DNA from: G963665215 sp963665215
GTDB taxonomy: Bacteria; Chloroflexota; Dehalococcoidia; Lucifugimonadales; CAUZJF01
NCBI GenBank assembly: GCA_963665215.2
Contig: CAXXWW010000003.1
Location: 246,174-310,173, forward strand
Direction: 5' to 3'
DNA length: 64,000 nucleotides
Position numbers and translations under genes: made by a program. Below are positions 8,755 through 17,699 of the stretch, piece after piece; positions within the stretch are counted from its first letter, which is position 1, and each line of letters starts with the position of its first letter. Under the pieces are notes generated by a model, which saw only the letters and a program-made list of their open reading frames with translations, had not been told where the DNA came from and searched no databases.

Positions 8755-10371
8755 CTATGAGCCGGCCTGTTCGAACGCTCCCAGGTCGGAGTCAACGAAG
8801 CCGCGATGGAAGCTCTTGCCCATCAGGTATTTGGTCTCCAACTCCACGTCGCGAACCGTGATTGCAGGGGTCACGTCGGGGTCGCGCTCGAGCAAGACGA
8901 TCTTGATCTGGTTGCTACCTTTCACGGGCCAGCGGTCACGATCCAGCCTGAATACGAACCAGTAGCCACCCACTCGATACCTGGGTGCCGACATGGCGTA
9001 CATCCGGTTGATCCTACGAAGCATCGAGCCGGGCAGCTCCTTCCCGTTGAGCCTGAACGCGAGCCGGTCCAGCTCCGTCGTGTTGGCCACCCGAATGCGC
9101 AAGAGCACCTCGTGCACCCGTCCGACGCGGTCCCATCGAAGCAGCTCGTCGCTTATCGTCAGCTCGACCCCAACGGGCTTCTTCACCTCAAGCGTCGCCG
9201 GCAATTGCCTGGTCAGCTCCTCGTGGCTGAAACGCCCGGTTTCGGTCGGAACGTGGTAGTACTTGTCCTTGGGCTCCATGATGTCCGGGTGCGGCAGCTC
9301 GCGGAGCTTCTCGTAAAAGGACGCCTCGTACGGCCAGTTGCCGTGCCACTGATTCAGATATAGCCCATCCACGCCCGTTGACCAGTAGTTGCTGGCGGCG
9401 GCCCTGACCATTTCTACCGGCGCCTCGGCGAGGCGGTCTGAGTCCAGATGGCTGTCGATTGCGGCAAGCACCCGGCAGCTCGACCCCCTGGCGGTCTCTA
9501 CCAGAGCACCGATGTCGTCCAGCATCCAGCCTTCGTACACCAGGAAGGTCCCATTGGGGTCCATCAGCTCCGGGCGAGCGAGCTTGTGTCCAATCAGGAC
9601 GTCCACAATTCGCCGCCTTATCCACTCCTGGGGGTCCAACCCTATCGACATGCAGCTCTCAATGCTGGCCGGGATGCTGATGGCCAACTCCCGGTCGGGA
9701 CCGCTCCGCTTTACCGCCTCGTAGACCCGACCCACCCAGTCAGTCATGATGCTTCGGCCTGCATCGACCTCATCCGGGTGAAAATAGTAGGGCCAGAAGT
9801 TAAGCTGGAGCTCGAACCCATCGACTTCGTAGCTGTTCAGGACCTCCGCGATAATCGCAAAGCGCTCGTCACGGACCTCGCGGTGCTTGAAGTCGGCGCA
9901 GTTGAACCCGAGGAAGCTGGGGTCCAGGTCTCCGCTGCCGCCGATGTCCAGGTGCTTGTTGTCCAGGCGAAAGTCCGAGCTACGAATATCGTATCCGCCA
10001 CCGCCCCTCACGCCGCTTTCAAGCTGCACCAAGAGCGTGGGGTACAGTAGCATCCCCTTCGCATGGGCCCTGTCGCAGACTATCCTCAGCGGGTCGTTGC
10101 CCTGTTCGATGAGGGTCCTGGCGTTCTGCGAGGCACGGCGAAAGATCACGTGGGGCCACGGGCCCGCTACGTTGTCGCCCCACAGCTCGCCGGCGCTCGT
10201 GTCGTGCATCATCGTCCGGCCGTCGCCGAGGCAGAACATCAGCGCTTCGACGGGCGTTCCCGCCAGTTCGTCCACGACCGACTCCAGCTCCTCCCGCTGC
10301 ATTGGGGGCTCATACATGTAGAGCAGAGGGTGGCGTCCGTCTGAGTAGAACATGATTCGCGGATTTGACAT
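8755..10371 (-). CDS. Large protein resembling family-10-like glycosyl hydrolases (TIM-barrel type)
   Basis: 538 aa. The first ~370 residues look like a TIM barrel. HAKGMLLYPTLLVQLESG and VDGFELQLNFWPYYF resemble beta-strand ends of putative glycoside hydrolases where Glu/Asp act in catalysis; LAISIPASIESCMSIGLDPQEWI and GVDGLYLNQWHGNW are later strands. The last ~150 residues look like a beta-sandwich (VGVELTISDELLRWDR onward). No signal peptide is visible. I cannot name a substrate or a certain catalytic pair. The setting among sialidase-like and oxidoreductase genes fits a catabolic role, as inference only. Confidence 0.6.
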   Translation of the reverse strand: MSNPRIMFYSDGRHPLLYMYEPPMQREELESVVDELAGTPVEALMFCLGDGRTMMHDTSAGELWGDNVAGPWPHVIFRRASQNARTLIEQGNDPLRIVCDRAHAKGMLLYPTLLVQLESGVRGGGGYDIRSSDFRLDNKHLDIGGSGDLDPSFLGFNCADFKHREVRDERFAIIAEVLNSYEVDGFELQLNFWPYYFHPDEVDAGRSIMTDWVGRVYEAVKRSGPDRELAISIPASIESCMSIGLDPQEWIRRRIVDVLIGHKLARPELMDPNGTFLVYEGWMLDDIGALVETARGSSCRVLAAIDSHLDSDRLAEAPVEMVRAAASNYWSTGVDGLYLNQWHGNWPYEASFYEKLRELPHPDIMEPKDKYYHVPTETGRFSHEELTRQLPATLEVKKPVGVELTISDELLRWDRVGRVHEVLLRIRVANTTELDRLAFRLNGKELPGSMLRRINRMYAMSAPRYRVGGYWFVFRLDRDRWPVKGSNQIKIVLLERDPDVTPAITVRDVELETKYLMGKSFHRGFVDSDLGAFEQAGS

Positions 10372-10680
10372 CGTTAACCTGTGTTCTCGCCGGCTAGCAA
10401 CTCGAGTGTCCCGTGAGTGCTTCCACTACGCAGTCACGCGCGCTGTCCTGCTAGCACGGAACGGGATAGAGAAAGACTTATTGCGGAGCAGCCCCGTCTC
10501 TCCCTTGATCTGCCCTGGAGTAAGCGGGCCCTGTTGCGCTACAGCAACCAGCACGATTTGCTGAGTATGCGAGAGGCCCCGCAACGGCCGGTAAAATGCG
10601 TTAGCGTAGTGGGCAAGGTCCTTCGCAAGCAGCCAAGGAAACGGCCCTTCAGTATGAGGTGGCTCGCCCTCACCAGTGAG
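10372..10680. other. Intergenic stretch without recognised gene
   Basis: No coding frame with protein-like composition was found on either strand. The short open frames here lack ribosome-binding signals and recognisable motifs. It should hold the promoter of the 8755-10371 gene. Confidence 0.5.
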
Positions 10681-11133
10681 TCACGCGTCGCGCCAGAGCT
10701 TGACTCGCTTCTTCACGTTCTTAAGCAGGCGAGGGTCGAAAGCCTCTAGCTCGTACCCCTGGGGCTGGGGCGGCCGCACCTCCAACCCCAGCAGCCGGAC
10801 GACTCTCGGGTCCACGTAGTAGCCCGCATAGGTATGCCGCGCCAGGTGGTGGAAGAAATCACCGTGGTCCGCTTCGACCTTTTTCAGCACCTCCACCTTT
10901 TGCGGGTTTGTCACAGCCGAAAACTCCTGAGAGAACATCCCGAGGCTAATTTGCTCGATGGCCAAGAGGCCGTCCGAGAACAATCGGACAAGCCTGGGAG
11001 AGCGGGAAAGAACGGCGTCCACGTGCTCGGCGACGCCAAGTTCGCCAGCGCCGGGAAAGCCGTCGCCCGGCGGTACAATCTGGTCAAGCACCTCCGCCAT
11101 CAGCGAGCTCTGGGCCTGCGAGAAGAACTTCAT
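10681..11133 (-). CDS. Gluconate 2-dehydrogenase subunit 3-like protein
   Basis: 150 aa from the ATG at 11133, which follows GGGAG; an upstream in-frame ATG would overlap the preceding gene. The sequence (MAEVLDQIVPPGDGFPGAGELGVAEHVDAVL, then FHHLARHTYAGYY) matches the small partner subunit that accompanies GMC-type membrane dehydrogenases. In that family the subunit carries the export signal or assists assembly; no obvious Tat signal is visible here. It lies 25 bp downstream of the GMC gene on the same strand, so the two form one transcription unit. Confidence 0.8.
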   Translation of the reverse strand: MKFFSQAQSSLMAEVLDQIVPPGDGFPGAGELGVAEHVDAVLSRSPRLVRLFSDGLLAIEQISLGMFSQEFSAVTNPQKVEVLKKVEADHGDFFHHLARHTYAGYYVDPRVVRLLGLEVRPPQPQGYELEAFDPRLLKNVKKRVKLWRDA

Positions 11134-11158
11134 CAGTACTCCCTGATGCGGTACGAGA

Positions 11159-12772
11159 TCATACGCCCTTACCGGCATTTCTCTTGAAGTGGTCGGCGAT
11201 ATACAGCGCCAGGGCCTGTATGGTCGAGGTCGGGTTCACGGCCCCCCCGGTGACCAGGATGCTGCCGTCGATGACGTACAGGTTCTTGACGTCGTGGCTC
11301 CTGCCCCACTCGTCCACCACCATCCTGGCGGGGTCGGCGCCCATTCTTGCCGTGCCCATCAGGTGCCACCCCGCGGAGCGGAGCAAGGGGTTCGCCATCA
11401 CGTCTTTCGAACCTGCGGCCTCCAGGACCTCGGTCGCCCGTGCTATGCCGTGGTCCATCATTCGTCTGCTGTTCTCGCTGAGTTTGTACGACACTTTCGG
11501 TGCAGGAATGCCGTGGCTGTCGGAGAGGTCTGGGTCCAGGGTGACAGCATTGTGCTCCTCGGGCAGGTCCTCGCCGATCACGGCGATAGTCATCGTGTGG
11601 CCGAGCCGCTCCCGCAGCACCTGACGGTGGTCCTTCCCCCAGGGCACGGGGTCGTTTCCGCCGAAGCCGCCGAGGGCAGTGTTCACCGGACCCGAGCTCC
11701 TGGCTATCTGGAAGGTGTAGCCGCGGACGAAGCCCCTGGAGAGGTCGGTCTCGTAGAACTCCTGGCTGAGGATGGCGCAGCCTATAGGCCCGATGTGGCC
11801 GTCCAGGGGCTCCTCAAACACGCCGGTGACCATCGCGTAGGGATGGAGCATCAGGTTCTTGCCGACTTGGCCGCTGCTATTGGCAAGCCCGTCAGGGAAG
11901 CGCGCCGACTTGGAGTTAAGCAGCAGTCTGGGCGTTCCAACACCGTTGCAGGCGATCACGACTACCCTGGCCTTCTGCTCGTAGAGATTGCCGGACCGGT
12001 CGTAGTAGACGGCGGCGTCGGCGAGCCCGTCGCGGCCCACCGTTATTTCCCTGACCCTCGCCCACGTCTTGAGGACGGCGCCGCTGGCGATGGCCTTTGG
12101 CCAATAGGTGACGTCGGTGCTGGCCTTCGCGCCCCGGTAGCACCCAATGTCGCACGGGCCGCAGTTGTTGCAGGCGGCGCGCCCGTCGTACGCTTCCGTG
12201 AGAATGGCACTGTCCGATGGCCACCAGTGCCAGCCTAGCTCGTCGAAACCTCGGGCGATGGTCTCGCCTAGCTTGCCCAGCGGAACCGGCCGGGTCTGCC
12301 TGGCGGATTTAGGTGGATAGGCCGGGTCGCCCGACAGGCCGGCCACGCCGGTCATCGTGTCGTTGAGCTCGAAGAAGGGCCCCAGGTCGAAATAGGTCAT
12401 GGGGAAGTCGTCGGCGACGCCGTCCAGGGTTCTCACCCTGAAGTCCGACGGGCGGAACCGGGGGAAGTGCGCGCTCCAGTGGATGGTGCTGCCGCCGACG
12501 GCGTTGTGCATCAGCGGTGCGATGGGCGAGTCGTCGTTGTTGACCGGGTAGTCCTGGGGCAGCCCCCGGACGTTGGGGTCGGGGCTCATGTCGGTGAGCC
12601 GCGACAGCTCCCAGTCCTCGGAGGCGCTGGGGTAGTGGGTCGGCTCGATCCAGTCGCCCTGCTCCAGGCACATCACCTGAATGCCGGCCTGGCTCAGGCT
12701 CCAGGCGAAGGCCCCGCCCGAGGCGCCCGCGCCGACGATGAGGACGTCTACGGTGTCGTTATCGTACAACAT
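11159..12772 (-). CDS. GMC-family FAD-dependent oxidoreductase (gluconate dehydrogenase-like large subunit)
   Basis: 537 aa. It has an N-terminal dinucleotide-binding motif VDVLIVGAGASGG (residues 8-20), GGSTIHWSAHFPRF as the GMC signature region, and a Cys cluster CNNCGPCDIGC near residue 190 as seen in alcohol/sugar dehydrogenases of this subgroup. The C-terminal GTARMG plus LYVIDGSILVTGGAVNPTSTIQAL carries the GMC active-site His/Asn-type region (Asn visible). It oxidises an alcohol or sugar and passes electrons through FAD, probably to a membrane carrier together with the adjacent subunit-3 protein. The substrate is unknown. Confidence 0.9.
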   Translation of the reverse strand: MLYDNDTVDVLIVGAGASGGAFAWSLSQAGIQVMCLEQGDWIEPTHYPSASEDWELSRLTDMSPDPNVRGLPQDYPVNNDDSPIAPLMHNAVGGSTIHWSAHFPRFRPSDFRVRTLDGVADDFPMTYFDLGPFFELNDTMTGVAGLSGDPAYPPKSARQTRPVPLGKLGETIARGFDELGWHWWPSDSAILTEAYDGRAACNNCGPCDIGCYRGAKASTDVTYWPKAIASGAVLKTWARVREITVGRDGLADAAVYYDRSGNLYEQKARVVVIACNGVGTPRLLLNSKSARFPDGLANSSGQVGKNLMLHPYAMVTGVFEEPLDGHIGPIGCAILSQEFYETDLSRGFVRGYTFQIARSSGPVNTALGGFGGNDPVPWGKDHRQVLRERLGHTMTIAVIGEDLPEEHNAVTLDPDLSDSHGIPAPKVSYKLSENSRRMMDHGIARATEVLEAAGSKDVMANPLLRSAGWHLMGTARMGADPARMVVDEWGRSHDVKNLYVIDGSILVTGGAVNPTSTIQALALYIADHFKRNAGKGV

Positions 12773-13334
12773 CGGGAATCCCCCATTTCAGCCCGATCGG
12801 GGCAACCGACGCCCTGAACTCTGACCAGGCTTGATGCTACTCCGGCCAGAAGGCGCGGTCAAGCCCGTTCCGTGGACCCGAAGCCTAGTGCGACACCAGA
12901 CAAGGTGTTGGGGAACGTGTTATGCGCCCACGACGAAACCGTACCGTAGGGGCAGGTTTGAAACCTGCCCCTACCCAGGCCGGCGTAAGGCGTCGGCACC
13001 CTATTCCTTAATACGTCTCCTGATCATGCACTACGGTTATACGCTTCCCGTCTGATCGTCCCATACTCTACCCGGTAGACCTCTCTTGGTTCCCTCCATG
13101 TGCTCCCTTCCTCAGCCTTCGTGTGGTCCACCCCAGACCAATCGTTGAGCGCCGAAATCATAACAGTAGCGGGGGATTGGAACACTCGCTCGAAGGGAAG
13201 GCAATGCGGACGATTAGAGAATGCTGAGCGGAATGGTGGCTGGGCTAGGGTCCATCGGTTGAACCCCAGCATGCCGGACCAGGCCGGGAGTGGAAACTGA
13301 CCCGCCGGGGGAAAGGTCAAAGGCTCTGACGAAC
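12773..13334. other. Intergenic stretch with a 29-bp palindrome
   Basis: No convincing gene was found. A minus-strand frame at 13024-13320 lacks a start signal and protein-like motifs. The only structured feature is the palindrome listed separately at 12946-12974. Confidence 0.5.
12946..12974. repeat. Perfect 14-bp inverted repeat (REP-like hairpin)
   Basis: GTAGGGGCAGGTTT, one G, then AAACCTGCCCCTAC form a perfect hairpin. It has no T-tract on either side, so it is not a classic terminator. Its form resembles repetitive extragenic palindromes. Confidence 0.75.
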
Positions 13335-14465
13335 TCAGTTTTTCAGGAAGCCGACCGTGTCGTATTTGCCCTTGACGACGGGCCTGGCATCGAGCTGCAT
13401 CCAGCCCTCGAGTATCTCTGTGTAGAGGCTGCGGAAGTCCAGGTTGAACTCCAGGTCGCCTTCCAACAGCTTGTCTGGGTCCAACGACGGGTATTCGCCG
13501 TAGTGGCCTCCCTGCACGCCGTCGCCTATTACGAAAGCCACGCCGCCCGACCCGTGGTCCGTGCCGTTGCCGTTGTCCTTGACCCTACGCCCGAACTCGG
13601 AGAACGCGAAGATGAGCACATCATCGCTCCGGTCGTGCTCCTTCATGTCCGAGTAGAAGTCGTAGATGCCGCCGGATACGTCGCGCCACAGACCCTCTTG
13701 AAGCGCCAGCCCATTGGTGTGGGCATCGAAGCTGCCGTGCGCCGTGTAGCAGATGCGAGTGCCGATATCGGCCTGCAGGACCTGCGCCGCTCCCTTCATG
13801 CTCTCGGCAAAGGAGTTAGAGGCGTACTCGATGCTGGAGGAGTACTTCTGGGGCACGGTGCTGAGTATGTCGGCTCCCCTGAGGACGTCCAGTCCTGTTT
13901 GACTGAGGAAGTCCATTACCGGCCCCCTGCCGATGGCCTGGATGTACATGTTCCTGAACACCTCCAGGGCCTCATTGCGCTGGTCCTGGACGTCCTTATA
14001 GTTCATCAGGCCGTAGTTCTCGAGATCGGTCACGGACGCAACCGGCGCTCCCTTTGCCACGAGCGCCCTGGGTAAGCCCGCTCCGAAGTTGATCGCCGCT
14101 ACGACATTGTCGCCCTTTGGGTGCATCTGATTTATTGCGGTGCCAAGCCATCCTTCGGCGCCCAGTTTGGAGGGCTCTGCGGTGTGCCAGATGTCCATCG
14201 AGCGGAAGTGCGATCGGTTGGGTTCCGGATATCCGACGCCGTGAATTATGGCCACCTTGCCCTGGTCGTACAGGTCTTTGATCGGCTGCATGCCGGGATT
14301 CAGGCCATACCCTCTGTCCAGGGGAATTACCCTGTCCTCCGTTATGCGGACGTTGGGCCGGCTGTCCACGTAGCGTGGATCGTCATAGGGAACGATGCAG
14401 TTCAGGTAGTCGTTCCCACCCGTTAGCTGGACAACGACGAGCTTTCTGTTCTCTGTGTCACCCAC
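13335..14465 (-). CDS. DUF1501-domain protein
   Basis: 376 aa if the GTG at 14465 (after AGGAGAAGAG) is used; the frame opens at 14489. DUF1501 hallmarks are VVQLTGGNDYLNCIVPYDD near the start, NRSHFRSMDIWHTAEP in the middle and FSEFGRRVKDN followed by GTDHG near the end. These match the alkaline-phosphatase/sulfatase-like fold of the family, whose function is undetermined. Family members are often exported by Tat; no Tat signal is seen here. It is the last gene of a unit with the NHL protein and the DUF1800 protein, which commonly pairs with DUF1501. Confidence 0.85.
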   Translation of the reverse strand: MGDTENRKLVVVQLTGGNDYLNCIVPYDDPRYVDSRPNVRITEDRVIPLDRGYGLNPGMQPIKDLYDQGKVAIIHGVGYPEPNRSHFRSMDIWHTAEPSKLGAEGWLGTAINQMHPKGDNVVAAINFGAGLPRALVAKGAPVASVTDLENYGLMNYKDVQDQRNEALEVFRNMYIQAIGRGPVMDFLSQTGLDVLRGADILSTVPQKYSSSIEYASNSFAESMKGAAQVLQADIGTRICYTAHGSFDAHTNGLALQEGLWRDVSGGIYDFYSDMKEHDRSDDVLIFAFSEFGRRVKDNGNGTDHGSGGVAFVIGDGVQGGHYGEYPSLDPDKLLEGDLEFNLDFRSLYTEILEGWMQLDARPVVKGKYDTVGFLKN

Positions 14466-14488
14466 GATGCTCTTCTCCTGCCGCCTCA

Positions 14489-15508
14489 CTACTTTCCGTT
14501 GTCAGCCCTTTCGTATATCTGAAAGCGGTGCCTGCACGTCTCCAGCACATAGAGTCTGTCCTCGTTGTCCAGGGCTACGGTGACCGGGTCCCAGAAGTAC
14601 GGCTCGATCCGCGCCGATACCTCGCTGGGGTCATCCGTGTCCACATCGAATACAGGTACATACGTGGACCGGGCCGCGTTCTCGTCCGCCGCGGAGGTCA
14701 GATACTCAACCGCCCATGGATTGAGGGTTGCTTCCCCTCGCAATTTTTGTAGGAAGACGCCCTCTGAGTCCAGCACCTGCACGCGCTGGTTTCCCCAGTC
14801 TGCGACATAGATGTTTCCCTGGGAGTCGACAGCAACGTCAGACGGCCTGTTGAACTCGCCGTCACCGCTGCCGGACGTGCCGTACGCAGCGATGAACTCG
14901 CCATCGGAGGTGAGCTTCTGGATGCGGTCGTTGCGCCAGTCGGCAACATAGAGGTCGCCTTCACTATCCTGCGCGATACCCCAGGGGAGATTGAACTGCC
15001 CCTCGCCGTCTCCGAAGGAGCCCCACTTGGACAGAAACGTGCCGTCCTTCGTGAACTTCTGGACCCTGTGGTTTTTGTGGTCGACCATGATGAGGTTGTC
15101 CTCGCCGTCGAAGACGAGTCCCGACGGTCCGTCGAACTCGCCGTCCCCCGCACCCCTGGTACCCCAGGTGGATACGAGATCGCCCTCTCTGTCGTACACC
15201 GTTATCCGATTCAGAAGGTCGTCAGCCAGATACAGGTTGTCTTCGGCATCCACGGCGAGCGCTGAAGGCCAGACCATTTGACCCGGCTCTCTCCCGTATG
15301 CTCCGATCTGGCCGAAGAACTCGTGGTCCCGAGTTACCATCTGAATCCCTATTATGTCAAGCGCTGTCGTATTGCTGCGGCTGGCCACAAATATCCGCCC
15401 ATCGCGCCTCAGCGTCATGGCGGTAGGCAGGCAGAAGCCACGCCCACCCATGTCCGCACAGAACCCGACGGTGGTAACGTACTTCATGCTTAACGTCGTA
15501 GATGTCAT
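14489..15508 (-). CDS. NHL-repeat beta-propeller protein
   Basis: 339 aa made of NHL repeats: DAEDNLYLADDLLNRITVYD, DGEDNLIMVDHKNHRVQKF, DSEGDLYVADWRNDRIQKL and DSQGNIYVADWGNQRVQVL. These should fold as a six-bladed propeller. No signal peptide is seen. The start at 15508 follows GGGAGG. It lies between DUF1800 and DUF1501 with gaps of about 41 and 23 bp, so it is likely cotranscribed. NHL propellers bind protein, RNA or ligands, and some are lactonase-like; nothing here fixes the role. Confidence 0.9.
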   Translation of the reverse strand: MTSTTLSMKYVTTVGFCADMGGRGFCLPTAMTLRRDGRIFVASRSNTTALDIIGIQMVTRDHEFFGQIGAYGREPGQMVWPSALAVDAEDNLYLADDLLNRITVYDREGDLVSTWGTRGAGDGEFDGPSGLVFDGEDNLIMVDHKNHRVQKFTKDGTFLSKWGSFGDGEGQFNLPWGIAQDSEGDLYVADWRNDRIQKLTSDGEFIAAYGTSGSGDGEFNRPSDVAVDSQGNIYVADWGNQRVQVLDSEGVFLQKLRGEATLNPWAVEYLTSAADENAARSTYVPVFDVDTDDPSEVSARIEPYFWDPVTVALDNEDRLYVLETCRHRFQIYERADNGK

Positions 15509-15549
15509 CTGAGCAACCTCCCGTCCGAGACACAGTGCGCCAGATTCCT

Positions 15550-17010
15550 CTACACCAGCTGGTATTCCTGGGTCGATACGATCAGTTGGATGATAGCAAC
15601 GATCGCCTCATCGGCCTCGGAGGTTGCGTGTCCATCAGAGAAGCTCAACCCCCCGTACTTCTCCGCGTATTTCACCAGGCTGCTACGAGTGCTATCCAGG
15701 ACCTCCATCGGGCCAAGGGCATCGAGGCATGAGTCTACCAGCGCTTCGGGAGAAAGTGTCGAGTCCCCGGCGGCTCGAGCGATGCGGTCAATGATTGCCC
15801 TGACACCCGGTTTGGCCGGATCATCAAGAGTCAGGCCGACGAAGTTGACGCGCTGCACATAGGTTCCCGTGTTTATCCACTCGCTGCCACCTTGCCAGCC
15901 CTCGACGCTGGGAGGCGCCAAGAGTCCCTGGCCCATGGTGCCGCAGGCGATTGCCGCGGCATAGGTATCGGCAGATGGCACTCCCAGACCGCCGGCGAGC
16001 CGCATCGTACCGACTATCATCTCAACCGGGCTCTTAGTTCTGGCGAAGCGCGATGCCTCCGACTTGAAAAAGTCGGAGGTAAACATTATCCGAAGCATCT
16101 CTCCGATGCTATACCCCGAGTCGAAGTAGGCCTCGGCCATGGTGTCAATGGCCTCCGGGTCACGCGGCGGAGTATGGGGCCACTGGGGGACGGGTTCCTC
16201 ATCGGCGACGAAGAAGTGGTAGAGGTGCCTGGCGATGAACCGGGCCGTAGCCTCTTGCTTGCAGATGATGTCCACTGCGTCTTCGCCGTTGAAGTCTCCC
16301 GTCTCGCCAAGGAGAGTCTTCTGGCCGTGGTCGTGGTCGTCATCGTCGTATTCGAACTGCCAGGACATGTACCCGTAGGGCCGAGCAGTGTTGTTGCGCA
16401 TCTTGATTGACATGTACTCGGGATTTACGATTCGCCATCCAGTGAACGCCCTGGCGCACTCTTTGATGTCGTCCTCCGTGTAGTTGCCGACCCCCATTGT
16501 GAACAACTCGAGGATCTCTCTGCCGTAGTTCTCGTTGATAGAGTCCTTGTGGTTGTCCTGATTGTCCAGCCACATAATCATCGCGGGATCGCGGGAAAGC
16601 TGGACGAGAAGGTCTCGGAGGCTACCCATACCATACTCCCGGAACATGTCTAACTGGTTGGCTACGACCCGGGCCTGAATCAGCTTGGTTGACGCGGTCG
16701 CGAACACTCGGTGCCAGAAGAGACACATCTTTTCGCGTAAAGGGGAGTCGGTCATCACCATGCGATAGACCCAGTAGGCCCCGGCCGCGGCAGCCCCCCG
16801 CATCTCCGACTGGTCAACGTGGTACCTTCGGATCATGTCGTCGGGCAGGACATCTGGTGCGCCAGGGTGCAAGAGATCTTCCAGCGTCGCGTCGTAGCCC
16901 TTGTCCATCGCGCGATCGAGCTCGTCAGGCGTCGCACCAAATCCTCCCCGCCTGAGCAGATGGGCCATAAGGCCCCGGGCATTATCGGTCCTGGTCTTTG
17001 CGGCGACCAT
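15550..17010 (-). CDS. DUF1800-family protein
   Basis: 486 aa. It matches DUF1800: HLLRRGGFGATPDELDRAM at the N-terminus, LREKMCLFWHRVFA, then MIMWLDNQDN, EIVELFT-like GREILELFTMGVGNYTE, ARAFTGWRI and CKQEATARFIARHLYHFFVADE. The family is mostly helical and of unknown function, and is usually found next to DUF1501, as here. The start at 17010 follows GAGGAGG. It is the first gene of the DUF1800-NHL-DUF1501 unit. Confidence 0.9.
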   Translation of the reverse strand: MVAAKTRTDNARGLMAHLLRRGGFGATPDELDRAMDKGYDATLEDLLHPGAPDVLPDDMIRRYHVDQSEMRGAAAAGAYWVYRMVMTDSPLREKMCLFWHRVFATASTKLIQARVVANQLDMFREYGMGSLRDLLVQLSRDPAMIMWLDNQDNHKDSINENYGREILELFTMGVGNYTEDDIKECARAFTGWRIVNPEYMSIKMRNNTARPYGYMSWQFEYDDDDHDHGQKTLLGETGDFNGEDAVDIICKQEATARFIARHLYHFFVADEEPVPQWPHTPPRDPEAIDTMAEAYFDSGYSIGEMLRIMFTSDFFKSEASRFARTKSPVEMIVGTMRLAGGLGVPSADTYAAAIACGTMGQGLLAPPSVEGWQGGSEWINTGTYVQRVNFVGLTLDDPAKPGVRAIIDRIARAAGDSTLSPEALVDSCLDALGPMEVLDSTRSSLVKYAEKYGGLSFSDGHATSEADEAIVAIIQLIVSTQEYQLV

Positions 17011-17204
17011 AGCGGCCCTCCTCGTGGATAGCTTGGCGAACTCTGTCCTACGGGACTCGGACCCGGGGCTGCCCGAAGGAACTCGATCGCGGATTCAGTA
17101 GTCGATATCGTACGCCGCTTTCGCTGCACTGCCAAGTTGGAGACCGGAATCTGCGTACGGTGTTGCAGCCCTTGAGGTCACTCGAGTCTGGCATCTACTG
17201 CTTC

Positions 17205-17380
17205 GCGCCTCGCCCCACGCAAGGGGCTTTGCACCAAAAGGTGGAATGCGGCGGCGTGGTTCGACAGGCTCACCACGAACGGAGCTATAAACCAACCGTT
17301 CGCCCTGAGCTTGTCGAAGGGCAATTCACACGACCGCGCCACTTCTTGTGCAAAGCCCACGCAAGGAAAGGCGCGCCAGA
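17205..17380. repeat. Nested inverted repeats containing the CCTGAGC-type dispersed repeat
   Basis: Two 27-bp imperfect inverted arms at 17255-17281 and 17295-17321 contain TTCGACAGGCTCA and TGAGCTTGTCGAA, enclosing a 13-bp loop. Outside them, GGGGCTTTGCACCAAAAGGTGG (about 17222-17243) pairs imperfectly with the complement at about 17338-17362. The inner repeat belongs to the widespread bacterial family whose translations give peptides such as FDKLRANG or PEPVEG. The surrounding 17011-17699 stretch has no recognised gene. Confidence 0.7.
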
Positions 17381-17699
17381 TTGACGTCCACGGCCGGGTG
17401 TCCGGCGGCGAACGATGCCGCAAGGTTGATTCCCTCGTAAAAACCCGTTTTGAGGAAGTTCCAGCGCTTTAGCACATGTGAGCGCTACCGTATGTTGGGG
17501 TAGTACACGGAACAGAGACTGTATATTGTACCCAGGCAAGGGTACGGTTGTTCTAATTCGACCTGCACAGACTTTTTACGAGAGAATCAAGGTTGGTCGG
17601 CACCCGAGATGAAGGGCGTGAGCCGAGCACTATTTGACTCCCGATCTGCGCTTCCCTACCATCTCTGCCAGACACCCCTTACGCGTAAATGGAGTAGCG

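Noticed and set aside
9448..10050. 200-codon plus-strand frame opposite the TIM-barrel-type gene
   Set aside because: Antisense shadow in GC-rich coding DNA.
13024..13320. 98-codon minus-strand frame in the gap before the DUF1501 gene
   Set aside because: No ribosome-binding site, no recognisable motif, unusual composition.
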